From positions 1,736,001 through 1,800,000 of the forward strand of contig NZ_CAKMMG010000001.1 of the NCBI RefSeq assembly GCF_927798115.1: a DNA stretch of 64,000 nucleotides. The letters are read 5' to 3'. The notes under the pieces were generated by a model. That model saw only the letters and a list, made by a program, of their open reading frames with translations, made no database searches and was not told the origin of the DNA. Below, one piece after another: positions 52,874 to 61,886 of the stretch. The translations under genes and the position numbers were made by a program. Positions within the stretch are counted from its first letter, which is position 1; each line of letters starts with the position of its first letter. This DNA is from Paenibacillus auburnensis (GTDB taxonomy: Bacteria > Bacillota > Bacilli > Paenibacillales > Paenibacillaceae).

Positions 52874-53752
52874 CTACTCCTTCACTGAGCCGAGTGTCAT
52901 TCCTTTAACAAAATATTTCTGCAGGAACGGATAGACCAGCAGGATCGGAGCCGCTCCGATAAAGATCTGCGCTGCACGTACCGTGGTCTGCGAGATCAGT
53001 TCCATTTCCTTCGGATTAATACTCATGGAGCTCATATCCCGCTGGATAATGACGGTCTGCAGGAATGTGGCGAGCGGAAACTTATCGGAATTATTCATGT
53101 ACAGCAGCCCGTCGAACCAGGAGTTCCAGTGGAACACCATACTGAACAGGGCAATCGTAGCAATGGAAGGTAGCGAGATCGGCAGATAAATGCTGAACAA
53201 GGTGCGGAAATGATTTGCCCCGTCGATCAGCGCTGCTTCCTCCAGCTCCTTCGGTACACCGCGGAAGAAGTTGAGCATCAGAATGATCAGGAAGGTGTTA
53301 ACTGCTCCCGGCAGCACCAGGACCCAGAAGGAATTCATCAGGCCAAGCTTCTGAATAACGATATAGAACGGGATCATCCCGCCGTTGAATACCATGGTGA
53401 AGACAAACAGCCAGGAGTAAATCGTCCGGCCTTTAAAGGCCGAATTTTCTTTGGACAACGGATAAGCCGCAAGGAACGTAATAAGCAGCGTAAGCGCTGT
53501 TCCGAGAACCGTACGTTTCACCGAAATCCAAATGGAATGAAGAAACACAGGATTATCGATAGTCTTTTTATAGGCTTCCACCGAAAACTGCTTCGGCCAC
53601 AAGCCGACCAGATTGGCATCCGCCGCTGATTTGGCGCTGAACGAAACCGCAAGCACATGAACGAGCGGAATGATACACATGACAGCGAGAATAATTAGAA
53701 AACAGGTATTTAGTACGCTGAATACGCGGTAGCCTCTTGTTTTGTAATACAT
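52874..53752 (-). CDS. carbohydrate ABC transporter permease (LplC/AraQ type)
   Basis: 292 residues with six membrane helices. The EAA loop is ELEEAALIDGANHFRTLFSIYLPIS, which contacts the ATPase. The N-terminus (FSVLNTCFLIILAVMCIIPLVHVLAVSFS) is typical of the MalG-like half of CUT1 importers. The partner permease lies 24 bp upstream. No ATPase gene is in the cluster, so a shared MsmX-type ATPase is probably used. Confidence 0.94.
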   Translation of the reverse strand: MYYKTRGYRVFSVLNTCFLIILAVMCIIPLVHVLAVSFSAKSAADANLVGLWPKQFSVEAYKKTIDNPVFLHSIWISVKRTVLGTALTLLITFLAAYPLSKENSAFKGRTIYSWLFVFTMVFNGGMIPFYIVIQKLGLMNSFWVLVLPGAVNTFLIILMLNFFRGVPKELEEAALIDGANHFRTLFSIYLPISLPSIATIALFSMVFHWNSWFDGLLYMNNSDKFPLATFLQTVIIQRDMSSMSINPKEMELISQTTVRAAQIFIGAAPILLVYPFLQKYFVKGMTLGSVKE

Positions 53753-53776
53753 AGGTTTCCCTCTTTCCCGGTTGAT

Positions 53777-54667
53777 TTAGAAGATGCGGTAGCCCGCCCA
53801 TTTTTTTGCCAGCTGGTACGAGACCAGAATCAGAACCATGCTGATCGCAGACTTGAACAATCCAATGGCTGTCCCGAAGCCCATCTCCCCGTTTTGGATC
53901 GCTGTACGGTAGACGAAGGTATCGATAATATCTCCCTTTTGGTAGACCAGCGGGTTGTACAAGTTGAAAATTTGGTCAAAGCCGGCATTGAGCACGTTCC
54001 CGAGCGCAAGCGTACCTACTACCACAACCATCGGAATCAGGGAAGGCATCGTGATGAAGCGGGTCTGCTTCCAGCGGTTCGCCCCGTCGATTTCCGCCGC
54101 TTCGTACAGTGAAGGGTTAATGCCGGCAAGCGCCGCCAGGAAGACGATGGTATTATATCCGAATTCCTTCCATATATCTGTCAAAATAACCGTAAAGCGG
54201 AACCAGTTGTTATCCCCGAGGAAGAAGATTGGCTGCACCCCGAAGCTGCCGAGAATCTGATTCACAAAGCCGTCCGTGGACAGCAGGTCCAGCAGAATCC
54301 CGCCGAGAATAACCCAGGACAGGAAATGCGGCAGATAAACCAGTGTCTGAATGGTACGCTGTACGGCCAGCTTGCGGACCTCATTCAGCATAATCGCAAA
54401 AATAAACGGTACGAGCAGATTGAAGATCATCTTCAGCACCGCAATGATCAGTGTGTTCCAGATCACCTGCATGCTGTCCTCACGTTCAAAAAGATACCTG
54501 AAATTATCAAGGCCCACCCACTCCGAACCGGAGATATGCAGCCATGGTTTGTAATCCTGAAAGGCCATTACAATGCCGCCCATCGGGATAAAGCTGAACA
54601 GAATCAGCAGTATCATCGCAGGAATCAGCATTACATGGAATTGCCAGTTTTTTCTTAGTGTTCTCAT
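53777..54667 (-). CDS. carbohydrate ABC transporter permease (LplB/MalF type)
   Basis: 296 residues with six membrane helices. The EAA loop is YEAAEIDGANRWKQTRFITMPSLIPM. It begins MRTLRKNWQFHVMLIPAMILLILFSFIPMGGIVMAFQDY, typical of LplB-like permeases. It forms a heterodimer with the product of the next gene. The solute-binding protein gene lies 247 bp upstream with a strong hairpin between. Confidence 0.94.
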   Translation of the reverse strand: MRTLRKNWQFHVMLIPAMILLILFSFIPMGGIVMAFQDYKPWLHISGSEWVGLDNFRYLFEREDSMQVIWNTLIIAVLKMIFNLLVPFIFAIMLNEVRKLAVQRTIQTLVYLPHFLSWVILGGILLDLLSTDGFVNQILGSFGVQPIFFLGDNNWFRFTVILTDIWKEFGYNTIVFLAALAGINPSLYEAAEIDGANRWKQTRFITMPSLIPMVVVVGTLALGNVLNAGFDQIFNLYNPLVYQKGDIIDTFVYRTAIQNGEMGFGTAIGLFKSAISMVLILVSYQLAKKWAGYRIF

Positions 54668-54835
54668 CCTTTAAGCCCCCAACCTAGTCGATTTCTTCTG
54701 TCTTCATAATCAAATTATAGCAACGGTGAAATGGGGCAAGTAGACAGCAAAACCAATATAAATGGTACAAAAGCAATGTCTTTGTCCCATCCGCGGCGGC
54801 CTTGCGTACATCCCTCTTTGCCCAGGTAAAAGCAA

Positions 54836-54886
54836 ACAGGACCGCCTCCTGCTGGCGGAAATCTCCGCCGCAGGAAACGGTCCTGT
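54836..54886 (-). terminator. strong hairpin after the solute-binding protein gene
   Basis: ACAGGACCG (54836-54844) pairs with CGGTCCTGT (54878-54886), with further pairing inside. No long T-run follows on the minus strand, so it may stabilise the upstream mRNA or reduce read-through into the permeases rather than end all transcription. Confidence 0.6.
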
Positions 54887-54914
54887 ATTTGTCTCAAGCT
54901 TGTATGCGCAGCGC

Positions 54915-56609
54915 TTATTTTACGCTGTCATACCACTCGTTAACTTCTTTGGTGATCTGCTCGCCGCCGCCTGCATTCCAGGTAGTGACGAAGCTGTCGA
55001 ACGAATCCAGCGGCTGTTTGCCGTAGATGATTTCGTTAAACGTCTGGTTCTCGATCTTGTTCAGGTAATCCAGCTTTGCTTTCATGGTTTCCGTAGTCGG
55101 ACCGGTGAACATGTTCTTAAACGATTTGTCTTCCTGCTGCAGCAATACTTTGGCAGCTGCAGGTGTTCCTTTACCATAGTTAACCGCAACATCCTTCTCA
55201 AGTCTGGTTGTTGGCTGAGCGCCATTAGCCAGGTTAAGCAGGGCCTTCATCTGGGCATCAGGAATACGTGCGCCGTCGCGTACCAGCAGGTAACGGACAC
55301 TGTTCACATAGCCGCCGCTGATCTGATCATTAGCGACCATTTTGCCGCTTGCATCCAATTCATAGTCATAACCGGCGAAGAGGCCGTTGTCCAGTTCACT
55401 GCCCGGCTGCGGGTTGGCGAAATTGTCGTACAGATAGTTCTCATAAGTAAAGAATGCTTCCGGATTCTTCATTTTGGTGCTGATCAGTGTAACGCCGTTG
55501 GTGAACTGTGTACCATGGCGCATTACGGTTCCGTCCGGTCCGGCCGGAATGTTGATTGGTGCCCAGACAGCATCCGGCACGTTCTTCACCGTATCCTGCA
55601 GCGGCCAGCCGCTCATCCAGTAAGGTCCAGGAATAATACCGGCTGTTCCAGCAACAGCAGGCTCAGAGGTTTTGTTCTCATCCCAAAGCGCTGCTTCCTG
55701 TGGTATGTAGCCTTTGGCGAGCCAATCCTTCAGCTTCTCGAGACCTTGCTTCATACCTGCGTTCACGGAGCCGTACTCCAGCTTGCCGTCAGCCGCTACA
55801 TTCCACTGCTGCGGAAGGGTTCCGTAAGCGCCGAAGATCCAGGAAGGGTCACCCATCCAGGTATTCATGCTTGTCTTGAAGCCGATGCTGAGCGGAATCA
55901 CTTTGTCCGGAGCCAGACCGTCCGGATTCTGGTTCTTGAAGGCATCCATTACCTTCTCTAGCTCATCGATGGTTGTCGGTGCTTTCATGTTCAGCTTATC
56001 CAGCCAGTCCTGGCGGATCCATAGAATGTAATCATGGTTATATGCGTAGTCGAGAACCGGAAGCCCCATTTTTTTGCCGTTGCGGCTGTATTGGTTCCAG
56101 ACGTTAGGATCTTGGGCCATTGCTTCTTTCCAGGTAGCAGAAGCATATTGGTCGAACAGTGTGCCTACTTCCCGGTACATCCCGGAATCAATCAGGTCCT
56201 GAGCGATGGTGGCATCGCCTGTCCCGATGGTAACGACATCGGGCATTTCCTGTCCGGAAGACATCGCCAGACGCAGCTTCGTGCCGAAAGCGCCATTCGT
56301 ATCCGTAATGGACCAGAGCGATTTAATATTGATACCGAATTTCTCTTTGGCCCATTTGGTGGAAACGTTATTCTCAATGGTTTCGCCGTTCTTGAATTTC
56401 AGCTCGGGGTCAACCCCCCAGACGGTGGTGATGGTTACTTCAGGATCATATTTATCTTTGTAGGCGTTTTCAGTTTCTGCCTTTGTATTGGCGGCATTAC
56501 CGGAAGCGTTATTTCCTCCGGCTGCATTATTATTTCCTGAGCAGCCGGCGATACTGCTTGCCAGCAGTACGCTCATGCCCAGGAGCGGCAGCATTTTTTT
56601 TGTCTTCAT
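54915..56609 (-). CDS. extracellular solute-binding lipoprotein (CUT1, LplA-like)
   Basis: 564 residues from the ATG at 56609 (MKTKKMLPLLGMSV); a longer frame from 56741 has no ribosome site. The lipobox is SSIAGC, followed by an N/A/G-rich linker and a type-1 solute-binding fold: TVWGVDPELKFKNGETIENN..., WIRQDWLDKLNMKAPTTIDEL, and TNGVTLIST late. Lipid modification would hold it outside the membrane, handing oligosaccharides to the two permeases. The neighbouring GH53 enzyme suggests galactan-derived substrates, by inference. Confidence 0.93.
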   Translation of the reverse strand: MKTKKMLPLLGMSVLLASSIAGCSGNNNAAGGNNASGNAANTKAETENAYKDKYDPEVTITTVWGVDPELKFKNGETIENNVSTKWAKEKFGINIKSLWSITDTNGAFGTKLRLAMSSGQEMPDVVTIGTGDATIAQDLIDSGMYREVGTLFDQYASATWKEAMAQDPNVWNQYSRNGKKMGLPVLDYAYNHDYILWIRQDWLDKLNMKAPTTIDELEKVMDAFKNQNPDGLAPDKVIPLSIGFKTSMNTWMGDPSWIFGAYGTLPQQWNVAADGKLEYGSVNAGMKQGLEKLKDWLAKGYIPQEAALWDENKTSEPAVAGTAGIIPGPYWMSGWPLQDTVKNVPDAVWAPINIPAGPDGTVMRHGTQFTNGVTLISTKMKNPEAFFTYENYLYDNFANPQPGSELDNGLFAGYDYELDASGKMVANDQISGGYVNSVRYLLVRDGARIPDAQMKALLNLANGAQPTTRLEKDVAVNYGKGTPAAAKVLLQQEDKSFKNMFTGPTTETMKAKLDYLNKIENQTFNEIIYGKQPLDSFDSFVTTWNAGGGEQITKEVNEWYDSVK

Positions 56610-56721
56610 GCTTCTGTCTTCCCCCTTGAATTCCTTAAGTATTGGTGATGTCTTCATTATAGGGAACAACGGTTTGCACGAATACGACATTAAAACAAGG
56701 TTTCTGCACCTTTGCCAACCT

Positions 56722-58362
56722 CTATCCGTCCCTGAATTCATTTGGTGTCATCCCGTAGTGCTTTTTGAACATTTTGCTGAAATATTGCGGATTCTGGTAA
56801 CCCAGCTCTGTCGTAATCTCATAAATCTTCTTATTGGTGTTCTTCAGCAGGTAGAGTGCCCGCTCCATCCGCATGCGGATGATATAATCGCCTAACCCTT
56901 CACCAGTCTCGGCCTTGTACACTTTCGACAGATAGACCGGGTGGAGATAGACATGATCGGCAATCGTCTTAACCGACAGATCATGGCCGGTATGATTGCC
57001 CACCAGTTCATGCACCTGCTTGATTATATAGCTCTTCGTATATTGGTCGCTTTCCGAGAGCTCCTTCTCCAGCTTGCCTAGCATATCGAGTGCCCAGTCC
57101 TGCAGCCGGTCAAAGGAGACGATAATGCTCTGCGTAAGTAGCGGATCCAGCGCATACTGGTCGATTTGTGAAATGAATTGGCCGCCCTTATGGGCGATAT
57201 ACATGAAGGCATTGGTGATCGACAGAAACACTTCATACAGATGCTCTCTGGAGAACCGGGCGCTTTTCATATCCCGGAATACATCCGTGATCTTCTCACG
57301 GGCAGTATCCCACTGCTTCGATTCCAGCAGATGAATCAGTGTCGGCGGACGGTACAGGCTCTCCAGCGATTTAATAGCCACCAGCTCCTGGATATGTTTG
57401 TCTTCCAGGAATAACACCGAGCCCGCTTCGTTGTGTGCTGCCAGAAACATAGAGCTCAGTCCGCTGCGGTATGCGGCCGGCAATCCTTCCGGGAATGCAA
57501 ACCATTCCGTGACGATCAGCGAAATGTCTCCCTTGAGATAATTGCTCACACTCGCCCTGAAACTGTCTATTAGCGCTTTAAGCGTCCGCTGGCGAAGGGT
57601 TTCATATTGCTCCGATAGCCCGATTAGCTGCTGCATTTGCGCATTCGGCTCCACCAGCAGGATCAGGCAGTCATGCGGCGCTTTGCAGAACCAGACACGG
57701 AAGCTCTCCTTGAAGAGCTCTTCGGCGATATTGCCGATAGCATATTCCATCAGCGAGATGGAATGATGATCCATGGCCGTATAATGCTTGCCGAGCTGGA
57801 TCATCAGCATCGCCGCCTGTGTCTCTGTATCGAAAGCAATTTCGTACTCCGCAAGCTTGGCAGCCAGCGCCCGTTCAGACATGACCCTTCCCAGCAGCAG
57901 ATCATGCATCAGATTGGCGCGAAGCACACTGTAGCTGGCTTTGCGGTTATACATCAGCATATGGTATTTATCATGGGCTTCCCATTCATCCCTGAGCGAC
58001 TCAATCGCGCCGGATATACTTTTGATGAACTCGTCGTCGTTGACCGGCTTCAGAATATAATCGAAGGCCTGAAGCTGAATGGCTTTCTTGGCATACCCGA
58101 AATCGGAATATCCCGTCAGCAGGATGCTGCGGAGATTCGGCCAGCGTTCGCTTGCCGTCTCGATCAGCTGAAGTCCGCTCATGCCCGGCATGGAGATATC
58201 CGTTACAAGGATATCGATGTCCTGCTGCTCCATGATCTCCAGCGCTGCCGCACCGGATGCCGCCTGGTGCACCTTGTATACGCCGATCTCTTCCCACGGG
58301 ATCGTTTGGGCAATACTTTCTGTTACATAAGACTCATCATCAACGAGCAATATTTCAATCAT
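56722..58362 (-). CDS. response regulator with AraC-type output (YesN-like)
   Basis: 546 residues from the ATG at 58362 (MIEILLVDDESYV) behind GGGAGGG; the longer frame from 58509 lies within the kinase gene. Receiver domain: about 1-125, with VDDE, phosphoacceptor Asp in ILVTDISMPGMSG and Lys in YILKPVNDDEF. A long central helical region follows, then an AraC HTH (about 445-545: ADHVYLHPVYLSKVYKAETGEG, LGYQNPQYFSKMFKKHYGMTP). It probably activates the ABC/galactanase operon. Its start overlaps the kinase stop by 8 nt. Confidence 0.94.
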   Translation of the reverse strand: MIEILLVDDESYVTESIAQTIPWEEIGVYKVHQAASGAAALEIMEQQDIDILVTDISMPGMSGLQLIETASERWPNLRSILLTGYSDFGYAKKAIQLQAFDYILKPVNDDEFIKSISGAIESLRDEWEAHDKYHMLMYNRKASYSVLRANLMHDLLLGRVMSERALAAKLAEYEIAFDTETQAAMLMIQLGKHYTAMDHHSISLMEYAIGNIAEELFKESFRVWFCKAPHDCLILLVEPNAQMQQLIGLSEQYETLRQRTLKALIDSFRASVSNYLKGDISLIVTEWFAFPEGLPAAYRSGLSSMFLAAHNEAGSVLFLEDKHIQELVAIKSLESLYRPPTLIHLLESKQWDTAREKITDVFRDMKSARFSREHLYEVFLSITNAFMYIAHKGGQFISQIDQYALDPLLTQSIIVSFDRLQDWALDMLGKLEKELSESDQYTKSYIIKQVHELVGNHTGHDLSVKTIADHVYLHPVYLSKVYKAETGEGLGDYIIRMRMERALYLLKNTNKKIYEITTELGYQNPQYFSKMFKKHYGMTPNEFRDG

Positions 58363-60130
58363 GCTGTTCCCTCCCGGAAATCTTCTCTGTGTCTGTATTG
58401 CTCTCCGGCAGCTGCCATTGCAGCGTTGCCTGTAGTCCTCCGAGCGGTGAAAGCGTAAAATGCAGTCCTGCTGCTTCGCCGTAGCGCAGGCGCATCCGCT
58501 GATGCACATTCCATACTCCGCAGCCCATTTCCTCGTCCATGGCGCTGCTTAATTTCGCTTCAAGCTCTTCCATCGCTTCCGGAAGCATCCCCTGCCCGTC
58601 ATCCTCTACGGTTAAGGTCATTGTTCTGCCGCTGCAGGAGCCGGTAATTTGCAGGACGCCTGCGCTAGCCAGCGGCTCAATGCCGTGCAGTACTGCATTC
58701 TCCACCAGCGGCTGCAGCACAAGCGGCGGAATCTCTAAGCGGCGCATCTGCGGCGGTATGCTGATGGAATACTGCAGCCGGCTCATCCGCATGTTCTGGA
58801 TCTCCAGATAATGAGTTACGAATTCGATTTCTTCCGTCAATGAGACAAGATCTCTTTCCTGCCGGGTAGTATACCTGTAATAACGGGACAGGTTATGCGA
58901 CATGCCGACTACCGCTTCACGGTTACCCAGCTTCGCCATACTCGTTATAAAAGAGAAGCAATTATAGAAGAAATGCGGATTAATCTGGGACTGAAGCTGC
59001 TTCAGCCGGGCTTCCCGAACATGGATTTTTTCCATCAGAACATTCTCTATCAGCTCCTGCGTCTGCTCAACCATATTATTGAAGCGGCCTGAGAGGAAAC
59101 TGAATTCATTTCTCCCTTTAATCCCGATCCTGACAGAATAATCGCCCTGCTTCAGCCGCTGGAATCCGCCAACCAGCTGGCGGACTGGTACCTGTACCTG
59201 AACATACAAGATATAGGCGACCAGACAGCTCATCAGCAGCAACGCCCCCATCGAGAAATAGAACAGCCGGTTAGACTTATGGATCGGCTGCAGTATATCC
59301 GACAGCGGCATATAGTCAATCAGATACCAACCCATTTTGTCGGAATAAACGATGTTGACGCTATATGATTGTCCATCCATTACAAGCGTCCGGTTCTCGC
59401 TACCGTTTAACTGCTCCTGCTCCAGCCGTTCCACCAGCTTATCCGCCAGCGGCTTGTCCGCGCTGCGGTTGAAGATCAGTCCCGTTCCTTGCTTATAGTA
59501 GAAGGGATCCCTCCGGCCGTCGCTTTTGAATTTATCGAGCATGTCTTCTATATTCTGGCTGTCAAACTCCACCTTCATAATCGTAGCCGCCCGCTGCGGT
59601 AAGAACTCCGATGAATACGGGGTGAACGAGTACCAGGAGAACAGGAAACGGTCTTCATTCTGGTCGGCGATCTTTTCTACATGCCAGCCGGACTTCACGT
59701 CCCGCTTCAGCTCCTCGTCCTCATAGGACTTCGCATCACTCTCCGTAACCACCCGGTGGATGGCCGGCGAATAGAGATAGAGCTTGCTTTTCCAATTGGA
59801 GGAGCTCTCCTGGATGCTGAGTTTCGTCTGAATTCGCTTTACCAGATTAATAGCGTCCAGGTTCAGGTATTCTGTAGAAAGAACGGTATCCTTAAGGCTG
59901 AGAATATCGGGATCATGTATCAGCAGAATCGGCCAGGAGGACAGTAGCTCCATATTCGTCTCCACCTGGTTCTGGAAAAAGCTGAGCTGGTTATTGTTCG
60001 AGGTATTGAGCTCACTGCGCAGTACATCGGTGGTAGTCTTATTAGAATAGAAATAGAGAATCGTAATCGGAATTAGCATAATGACCATAATACTCACTAT
60101 TTTGCTGAACAAGTTATATCTGTACATCAT
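58355..60130 (-). CDS. sensor histidine kinase (YesM-like)
   Basis: 591 residues. Membrane helix about 12-32, an external Cache-like domain (about 35-280), second helix about 290-312, HAMP (about 312-365), the LytS/YesM-type phosphoacceptor region QINPHFFYNCFSFI (about residue 390), and an HATPase domain with LQPLVENAVLHGIEPLA and VEDDGQGM. It probably senses a sugar or the loaded binding protein outside. First gene of a kinase-regulator pair upstream of the transport genes. Confidence 0.94.
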   Translation of the reverse strand: MMYRYNLFSKIVSIMVIMLIPITILYFYSNKTTTDVLRSELNTSNNNQLSFFQNQVETNMELLSSWPILLIHDPDILSLKDTVLSTEYLNLDAINLVKRIQTKLSIQESSSNWKSKLYLYSPAIHRVVTESDAKSYEDEELKRDVKSGWHVEKIADQNEDRFLFSWYSFTPYSSEFLPQRAATIMKVEFDSQNIEDMLDKFKSDGRRDPFYYKQGTGLIFNRSADKPLADKLVERLEQEQLNGSENRTLVMDGQSYSVNIVYSDKMGWYLIDYMPLSDILQPIHKSNRLFYFSMGALLLMSCLVAYILYVQVQVPVRQLVGGFQRLKQGDYSVRIGIKGRNEFSFLSGRFNNMVEQTQELIENVLMEKIHVREARLKQLQSQINPHFFYNCFSFITSMAKLGNREAVVGMSHNLSRYYRYTTRQERDLVSLTEEIEFVTHYLEIQNMRMSRLQYSISIPPQMRRLEIPPLVLQPLVENAVLHGIEPLASAGVLQITGSCSGRTMTLTVEDDGQGMLPEAMEELEAKLSSAMDEEMGCGVWNVHQRMRLRYGEAAGLHFTLSPLGGLQATLQWQLPESNTDTEKISGREQHD

Positions 60131-60440
60131 TCTTCACATCCTGCGCAATTGTCGTAGCTCTTATTGTACAAAGTTTATCTGGGGAGACAAGGGCAAATAC
60201 TGGAACCCCTGCAGGACGGCCCTGCTAGTCAGCATACTTCTCCATTACAATTGTAAACGCTTCACAAAAGGCATCATACAATACTCCCGCAACATTTCAG
60301 CAGTTTTTGCAGCTTTTTTCATATGAAATTCATGACACACAAAAAAGAGAATGCCTCCACAGCCGTAACGGCCGCTTAGAGACATCCTCTTCCAGCACAA
60401 AGCCCTGGGGTCACTCCCCTCAGGCGTCTATAATAAGCTC
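60131..60440. other. intergenic region between the kinase start and the EamA gene
   Basis: About 310 bp. It holds the upstream region of the kinase gene, including TTGTAC and TTACAATTGTAA-like AT-rich pieces, and at 60341-60390 the terminator of the EamA gene. No coding frame is supported. Confidence 0.5.
60341..60390 (-). terminator. terminator of the EamA transporter gene
   Basis: On the minus strand AGAGGATG-CTC pairs with GAG-CATTCTCT around GCGGCCG/ACGGCTG, followed by TTTTTT. Confidence 0.75.
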
Positions 60441-61400
60441 TTACTTCAGCACTGCCTGTGCCTGCTTGCTCTGCTGATTCGAAATAAAGAACAAGGCCGT
60501 CCAGATCAGGGCAAAGCCGACAAGCTGCGGCAGCGTCACTAGCTGATGGTAGACAATCCAGTTGATCAGAATCCCGGTCATCGGAAAGCTGAGCTCAGCC
60601 AGCGTTGCAAAAGAAGCTTTGGTGGTATTTAGTCCTTTATAATACAGCAGCATACTGAGCAATCCGGGCAACAGCGCCTGCAGCAGGAGGTTGATGGCAA
60701 TCGCAGAAGTACTCCCCCATCCTCCGTTCACCTGCCAAGGAGCACCCTCCAGTGAAGTGATAGTGAACAGCAGCGGCAATGCAAGGATGAAGCGCAGTGA
60801 AGTTACTGTCTCATAACTCATCGAGCCAAGCAGGTAACGTCCCATTACGGTAGAGCCGCCCCATAACGCAGCTGCCCCCATCGCCATCAGACTGCCGACG
60901 CTGATAAAGCTGTTGACATGACCAAAAGGAACGGTCCAGCCAAAGGTCAGCAGATAAGTGCCCGCCAATGCCAGTACGATAAGCGGTCCGAAGTTTCTCG
61001 GCAGACGTTCTTTCAGAATCATTGCAGCCAGCCCGATAGCGAATATCGGCTGAAGCTTCTGCAGCAGCAGTACTGCATTCAAATCTCCGCTGGAAAGAGC
61101 CTTGGTGAACAGGATGGTTGCGACAGCAGATCCGCCCCAGGATACAACCATCAGGGCTCCAGCCTGACGCAGCCGGATCTTTTTGAGTTCTGCACGGTGG
61201 CGCCATAGTACCGGAGCAGCTGCCAAAAAGAGCACCACATGCTCCAGCAGTACGATCTGCGAAGAGGTTAATGATTTGAGCAGGATAATGCGGAATAGCG
61301 GATCGACGCCCCATAACGCCGCTCCCAGCACTACCAGCCAGAAACCGCTGCGGATCGGCGCAGTGCGCATACCTGTTGTTGAAGCCGTAACATTACTCAT
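60441..61400 (-). CDS. EamA/DMT family transporter under FMN riboswitch, likely riboflavin transporter
   Basis: 319 residues from the ATG at 61400 (MSNVTASTT) behind AAGGAG; the longer frame runs back through the terminator and riboswitch. Ten hydrophobic helices form two EamA repeats: the first starts WLVVLGAALWGVDPLF, the second about residue 170 (VGSLMAMGAAALWGGSTVMGRYLL). The leader carries an FMN riboswitch and terminator, so expression should fall when FMN is plentiful. DMT proteins such as RibN import riboflavin in other bacteria, so I infer flavin import; a flavin-precursor or export role is not excluded. Confidence 0.88.
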   Translation of the reverse strand: MSNVTASTTGMRTAPIRSGFWLVVLGAALWGVDPLFRIILLKSLTSSQIVLLEHVVLFLAAAPVLWRHRAELKKIRLRQAGALMVVSWGGSAVATILFTKALSSGDLNAVLLLQKLQPIFAIGLAAMILKERLPRNFGPLIVLALAGTYLLTFGWTVPFGHVNSFISVGSLMAMGAAALWGGSTVMGRYLLGSMSYETVTSLRFILALPLLFTITSLEGAPWQVNGGWGSTSAIAINLLLQALLPGLLSMLLYYKGLNTTKASFATLAELSFPMTGILINWIVYHQLVTLPQLVGFALIWTALFFISNQQSKQAQAVLK

Positions 61401-61442
61401 AATACCATTCTCCTTGTCGATACAAACCCTCGATAAGAGACC

Positions 61443-61488
61443 AAAAAGCCCCCGATCTGCCCTGTTAAAGGGGCAATTATCGGGGGCC
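61443..61488 (-). terminator. riboswitch-linked terminator upstream of the EamA gene
   Basis: On the minus strand GCCCCCGAT pairs with ATCGGGGGC, with an inner TGCCC/GGGCA stem, followed by TTTTTGG. Confidence 0.9.
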
Positions 61489-61535
61489 ATTTTCAATAAA
61501 GACATCAGGAATACACCTGTCGCCCTTATCTTATG

Positions 61536-61682
61536 ATCCTCTCCCATCCGGACTTTACCGTCGGCTCTGGATTGTCACCAGATCAGTCAATTCCGCTGCA
61601 GGCAGCAGAATCGAGTCGCGGGCTTAGTTCGCTTTGAACATCACCGCCGGTCAGGAATTTCACCTTACCCCGAGAATCTTGT
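61536..61682 (-). promoter_or_regulatory. FMN riboswitch (RFN element) of the EamA transporter gene
   Basis: The minus strand reads TCGGGGTAAGGTGAAATTCC, GACCGGCGGTGATG, AGCCCGCGACTCG, TCTGGTGACAATCCAGAGCC, GACGGTAAAGTCCGGATGGG and AGAGGAT, which are the RFN conserved blocks in order. The P1 ends (CAAGATTCTC and GAGAGGATC) pair. A terminator lies 50 nt downstream. Confidence 0.96.
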
Positions 61683-61886
61683 ATTCCGTTATTTTTTTCA
61701 CAATCTCAGGATAACTCCGTTCTGCAGTTTCGTCCAGCCCTTTTATGAAAAAAATGCATTTTTTTCATTGAATAAAGCATTGTCCTATCATTTTCAGCTC
61801 TAAATATGGAAGAAAATATGATTTCATTAAGATATAATAAAAATAGCTTATTTATCCATATTATTGAATCCAGAAAGAGGGCCGCT

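Noticed and set aside
54762-55961. 399-residue plus-strand frame
   Set aside because: Antisense shadow of the solute-binding lipoprotein, without recognisable domains.
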